Below are positions 61,132 to 64,000 of a DNA stretch of 64,000 nucleotides, piece by piece. The notes under the pieces were generated by a model. The model was not told the origin of the DNA and did no database searches. It was given only the letters and a program-made list of their open reading frames with translations. The stretch comes from Spirochaetales bacterium. Lineage in GTDB: Bacteria; Spirochaetota; Spirochaetia; ARS1246. Location of the stretch: NCBI GenBank assembly GCA_002688185.1, contig NZCE01000008.1, positions 32,796-96,795 on the forward strand. The letters run 5' to 3'. How positions within the stretch are numbered: the stretch's first letter is position 1; every line of letters starts with the position of its first letter. The translations under genes and the position numbers were made by a program.

Positions 61132-62367
61132 ATGAAGATGAATGTAGTTGTAATCGGCGCCCAATGGGGCGATGAAGGGAAAGGGAAAATAGTAGATTAT
61201 CTTGCGGATCGGTCGGATGTAGTGGTTCGATTTTCAGGCGGGGCAAATGCCGGACACACCATCGTGGCCGGGGAGACAACGTACAAGTTGCATTTGGTTC
61301 CCTCAGGAATTGTATATCCAAACACTTTGAATATCCTTGGCTCGGGTATGGTCATAGATGTTGAGGAATTGTACAAAGAGTTGACCGGCCTATCGGAGCA
61401 GGGCCTTGAATGGCACGGCAGGGTATTCATTTCCGAGCGAGCCCATGTCGTTTTGCCGAGGCATAAACAGCAGGACCTCGAAATGGATGCCAAGAGGGCG
61501 ACGCCAATTGGGACTACCGGGCGCGGAATCGGTGTGGCGTATGCGGAAAAAGCACATCGAGAGGGCATTCGTATTGCTGAAATCACTAATCCGACCCAGT
61601 TCGCACAGCTCCGCAAGGAAGACAAAGACCACCTCCTGCCGTACGTAGATAAAATCAGGGAAATGAGCATCGACATCACTGCGTTTATGGCTCAGAACAA
61701 GGACAAACAGGTTCTGTTTGAGGGCGCCCAGGGCATTTTGCTCGATATCGATATTGGAACTTATCCGTTTGTGTCATCCGGATATTCTTCCGCCGCCGGT
61801 GCGGCGGCAGGTGGGGGCATCGGACCAAGAGCTCTCGATAAGGTCCTCGGCGTGTGCAAGGCATACTCAACGCGGGTGGGAAACGGCCCGTTCCCAAGCG
61901 AATTCACCGCAGAACGTGACGGTGATTTGGAGCACACAGTCCGTGAAACCGGAAGAGAGTACGGCGTGACCACCGGGCGTCCCAGACGCTGCGGGTATCT
62001 TGATCTGGTGGCCCTGAAATACGCGTGTCGGGCAAACTCCATCGATTTCCTTGTCCTCACCCACATCGACGTATATGATTCAATGGATAAAGTGCAGGCA
62101 TGCGTTGCCTACAAACATGGGGAAACTCTCATTGAATCCTTTCCTGCGTCTGCAAAAGTGCTCGAGGAGTCGGAGCCCGTTACAGAGACTTTTGACGGAT
62201 GGAATCAGAGTATCTGCGATGTAGAGGAATATGAAAGCCTCCCCGAACAAACGCGCAATTATATTCGTTTTATTGAAGACTACACTGAAACACCCATCGG
62301 CATAGTTTCCGTAGGATACCGAAGGGACCAGACGATTATTCGCCAAGATCCGTGGATAAGATCTTAA
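61132..62367 (+). CDS. purA: Adenylosuccinate synthetase
   Basis: GTP-dependent ligation of aspartate to IMP, first step to AMP. The 411 residues are slightly short of the usual ~430. The P-loop-like QWGDEGKGKIVDYLA, NAGHTIV with catalytic His, the IMP-binding GTTGRGIG loop, DIGTYPFVSSGYSSAAGAAAG and TTGRPRRCGYLDLVALKYA are all present. The preceding 100-bp gap has only weak promoter-like boxes (TAGAAT at 61111-61116). The 3' end overlaps guaA by 16 bp. Confidence 0.97.
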   Translation: MKMNVVVIGAQWGDEGKGKIVDYLADRSDVVVRFSGGANAGHTIVAGETTYKLHLVPSGIVYPNTLNILGSGMVIDVEELYKELTGLSEQGLEWHGRVFISERAHVVLPRHKQQDLEMDAKRATPIGTTGRGIGVAYAEKAHREGIRIAEITNPTQFAQLRKEDKDHLLPYVDKIREMSIDITAFMAQNKDKQVLFEGAQGILLDIDIGTYPFVSSGYSSAAGAAAGGGIGPRALDKVLGVCKAYSTRVGNGPFPSEFTAERDGDLEHTVRETGREYGVTTGRPRRCGYLDLVALKYACRANSIDFLVLTHIDVYDSMDKVQACVAYKHGETLIESFPASAKVLEESEPVTETFDGWNQSICDVEEYESLPEQTRNYIRFIEDYTETPIGIVSVGYRRDQTIIRQDPWIRS

Positions 62368-63899
62368 TCCTGGATTTCGGCGGCCAAACCACCCAGCTAA
62401 TCGCCAGAAGGATCAGAGAAACCGGAATCTACACGGAAATTGTGCCCGGTGATACGGATTTTCAAGACGGCATATCTAAAGAGGTGAAAGGGATAATTCT
62501 ATCTGGCTCTCCGGAGTCGGTTTACGACCCAGAGGCCCCGGCTCCCGATAAACGGATATTTCAATTCAATGTGCCTATTCTCGGCATATGCTACGGTTTC
62601 CATCAAACCGTTCTCCACTTTGGTGGGAATGTAAAATCGCATCAAAAGCGGGAATATGGTAGATCACCGGTGCGAATTGCTAGGCGATCCGCGCTGTTTT
62701 CTGGAGTGCCGGATGGTTTTGTCTCATGGATGAGCCATGGGGACAGCGTTTCTGCGCTCCCCGATAATTTTGATGCAGTAGCCCAATCGGAAGATTTTAT
62801 CGCATCCGCATGCAGTCGCGATCTGCCGATCTATGGTACCCAATTCCATCCTGAGGTTACACATTGCGACTACGGTACAAAAATCCTTGAGAATTTTGCC
62901 GTCGGCATATGCGGCGCCAAAACTGAATGGTCCATGAATACTTATCTCGAACAGGCTAAGGCTGAGGTGCGCGGCACGGTAGGCGATAAGAGTGTAATTG
63001 TGCTCATCTCAGGTGGTGTAGACTCCACAGTGGTGGCGGCACTACTGCTTCAATGTCTTGAATCTTCTCAGGTGCACCTCATGTATGTCGACACCGGCCT
63101 GATGCGAAAGAATGAAACGGCAGAGGTCGGAGCATCACTCAAAAGTCTCGGGGCTGAGAACATAAATATAATCGACGCATCAGAAAAGTTTCTGAACGTG
63201 CTCGAGGGTGTGGAAAATCCGGAGCAAAAGAGAAAGCTCATAGGCGACATGTTTATCTATATCCAGGAGCTCGAAAATTCGGACCGGCTGATAACCGAAG
63301 CCTATCTGGCCCAGGGCACGCTGTATACCGACATGATAGAATCCGGCAAAGGAGTTGGAAAAAAAGCCCATGTGATAAAATCCCACCATAATGTGCGCTC
63401 ACCCTTGGTGGAAGAAAAACGGGAGGCCGGGCTGCTTATCGAGCCTCTCTCCCTACTTTATAAAGATGAGGTGCGTGCTCTGGGAAGAATACTCGGAGTG
63501 TCGGAACACGTGTTATCCCGCCACCCCTTTCCCGGTCCCGGGTTGGCCGTTCGTATACTCGGGGAAGTCACAAAAGAGAAATGCAATATTCTGAGGGAAG
63601 CTGACGCGATTTTTATCGACGAGCTTTTTGCCAGAAACCTCTACCATGAGATCTGGCAGGCTTTTTGTGTGCTGCTTCCGATTCGCTCCGTGGGTGTAAC
63701 CGGAGATGCAAGAAATTACGGTTATGTGCTCTCCCTGCGGGCGATAATTTCGAGAGACGGCATGACCGCCGACGTGTTTCCCTTTGAAATGCGGGACCTA
63801 CTGGAAATATCGGCCATAATCACCAATAAGGTGCCGGAAGTTGGTCGGGTTGTGTACGATATATCGTCAAAACCGCCGGCAACCATTGAATGGGAGTAA
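62352..63899 (+). CDS. guaA: GMP synthase (glutamine-hydrolysing)
   Basis: Converts XMP to GMP using glutamine and ATP. A 515-residue two-domain enzyme. The class I amidotransferase domain (~1-190) has nucleophile Cys80 in GICYGFHQ (His-Gln in place of the common Met-Gln) and FHPEVTHCDYG with the His/Glu of the triad. The ATP-pyrophosphatase domain has the PP-loop LISGGVDSTVVAALL. The dimerisation domain has RHPFPGPGLAVRILGE and ends PPATIEWE. It starts at a GTG inside purA. Confidence 0.97.
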   Translation: MDKILILDFGGQTTQLIARRIRETGIYTEIVPGDTDFQDGISKEVKGIILSGSPESVYDPEAPAPDKRIFQFNVPILGICYGFHQTVLHFGGNVKSHQKREYGRSPVRIARRSALFSGVPDGFVSWMSHGDSVSALPDNFDAVAQSEDFIASACSRDLPIYGTQFHPEVTHCDYGTKILENFAVGICGAKTEWSMNTYLEQAKAEVRGTVGDKSVIVLISGGVDSTVVAALLLQCLESSQVHLMYVDTGLMRKNETAEVGASLKSLGAENINIIDASEKFLNVLEGVENPEQKRKLIGDMFIYIQELENSDRLITEAYLAQGTLYTDMIESGKGVGKKAHVIKSHHNVRSPLVEEKREAGLLIEPLSLLYKDEVRALGRILGVSEHVLSRHPFPGPGLAVRILGEVTKEKCNILREADAIFIDELFARNLYHEIWQAFCVLLPIRSVGVTGDARNYGYVLSLRAIISRDGMTADVFPFEMRDLLEISAIITNKVPEVGRVVYDISSKPPATIEWE

Positions 63900-63908
63900 T
63901 ATCTGAGT

Positions 63909-63938
63909 GGGGGTATGCACTTGACTCCGGTGCACCCC
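63909..63938. repeat. Imperfect inverted repeat, possible insertion-sequence end
   Basis: GGGG, a TA bulge and TGCAC (63910-63920) pair with GTGCACCCC (63930-63938) around a 9-base loop. It lies just after guaA and immediately before the probable transposase start, so it may be the left end of that element or a guaA transcript hairpin. No T-run follows. Confidence 0.35.
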
Positions 63939-63949
63939 ATATGTAGTGT
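63921..63949 (+). promoter_or_regulatory. Possible promoter of the transposase gene
   Basis: TTGACT (63921-63926), a 17-bp spacer and TAGTGT (63944-63949), with the -35 inside the inverted repeat. Confidence 0.3.
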
Positions 63950-63955
63950 GTCTGC

Positions 63956-64000
63956 ATGGAGATTTACCCTAAAACGCTGGACGAGTTTGAAGAGTGGTTT
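63956..64000 (+). CDS. Start of a probable IS1595/ISXO2-family transposase (truncated by window edge)
   Basis: Only 15 residues are visible (MEIYPKTLDEFEEWF). The pattern hydrophobic-PKTLxEFExxF is the usual start of IS1595-family transposases, where it precedes a line of the type STEEACxxYLxxLRWPxGFxCPxC (from memory). The following zinc ribbon lies beyond the window, so the call is tentative. Confidence 0.45.
   Translation, partial: MEIYPKTLDEFEEWF

Noticed and set aside
1..64000. tRNA, rRNA and CRISPR arrays
   Set aside because: Intergenic gaps are few and short; none shows a tRNA-like cloverleaf, rRNA core sequence or regularly spaced repeats.

Overview
The window looks like chromosome from a free-living or commensal spirochaete of the Treponema/Spirochaeta group. 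The strongest markers are cytoplasmic filament protein A (cfpA), the neighbouring vWA protein and pallilysin-like lipoprotein (T. pallidum Tp0748/Tp0750/Tp0751 type, recalled from memory), a V-type ATPase operon in the spirochaetal order E-(DUF2764)-A-B-D-I-K, and many lipoproteins and TPR proteins. Gene density is very high, with many 1-30 bp overlaps and frequent TTG/GTG starts. Unlike T. pallidum, it carries every step from AICAR to AMP and GMP.

Layout. 1-7630: end of an unidentified gene, then the V-ATPase operon behind a good promoter. 7650-9634: ispG and an exported TPR-like protein. 9697-15975: uvrA and an LptD-type outer-membrane protein. 16073-22498: an overlapping phoH-pgpH-ybeY-tlyC-TPR operon. 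22597-25993: gap-pgk-tpiA-secG behind a near-consensus promoter. 26014-32431: flavodoxin-like protein, parvulin-type PPIase, nusB, TPR lipoprotein, map, htrA and a phosphoribosyltransferase. 32418-39271: a 1712-residue exported repeat/beta-helix protein facing a lipoprotein and a small outer-membrane barrel. 39272-41592: a structured leader and purH split into two genes. 41665-45151: an LCP-family protein interrupted at an A10 tract, a small membrane protein and a TPR-SPOR protein. 45160-49127 (minus strand): pallilysin-like lipoprotein, NrnA-type DHH phosphoesterase and vWA protein. 49259-55298: cfpA, an unidentified cytoplasmic protein and a pyruvate-phosphate-dikinase homologue with an altered ATP-binding region. 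55397-58011 (minus strand): an orphan and a large TPR protein. 58086-63899: purB, guaB, purA, guaA. 63956-end: the first codons of a probable IS1595-family transposase.

How the genes work together. The ATPase, lower glycolysis and the PPDK homologue form an energy core. The two purH halves with purA, purB, guaB and guaA complete purine nucleotide synthesis. phoH, ybeY, nusB and map serve RNA and protein maturation. secG, the PPIase, HtrA and LptD form an envelope-biogenesis set supporting the many exported proteins. No tRNA, rRNA or CRISPR array was seen. The observations most worth checking are the A10 frameshift in the LCP gene, the chain of alternative hairpins ahead of purH, the SAP-like motif in the LptD protein, the altered PPDK, and the ATPase operon with DUF2764 in place of recognisable C/F/G subunits.
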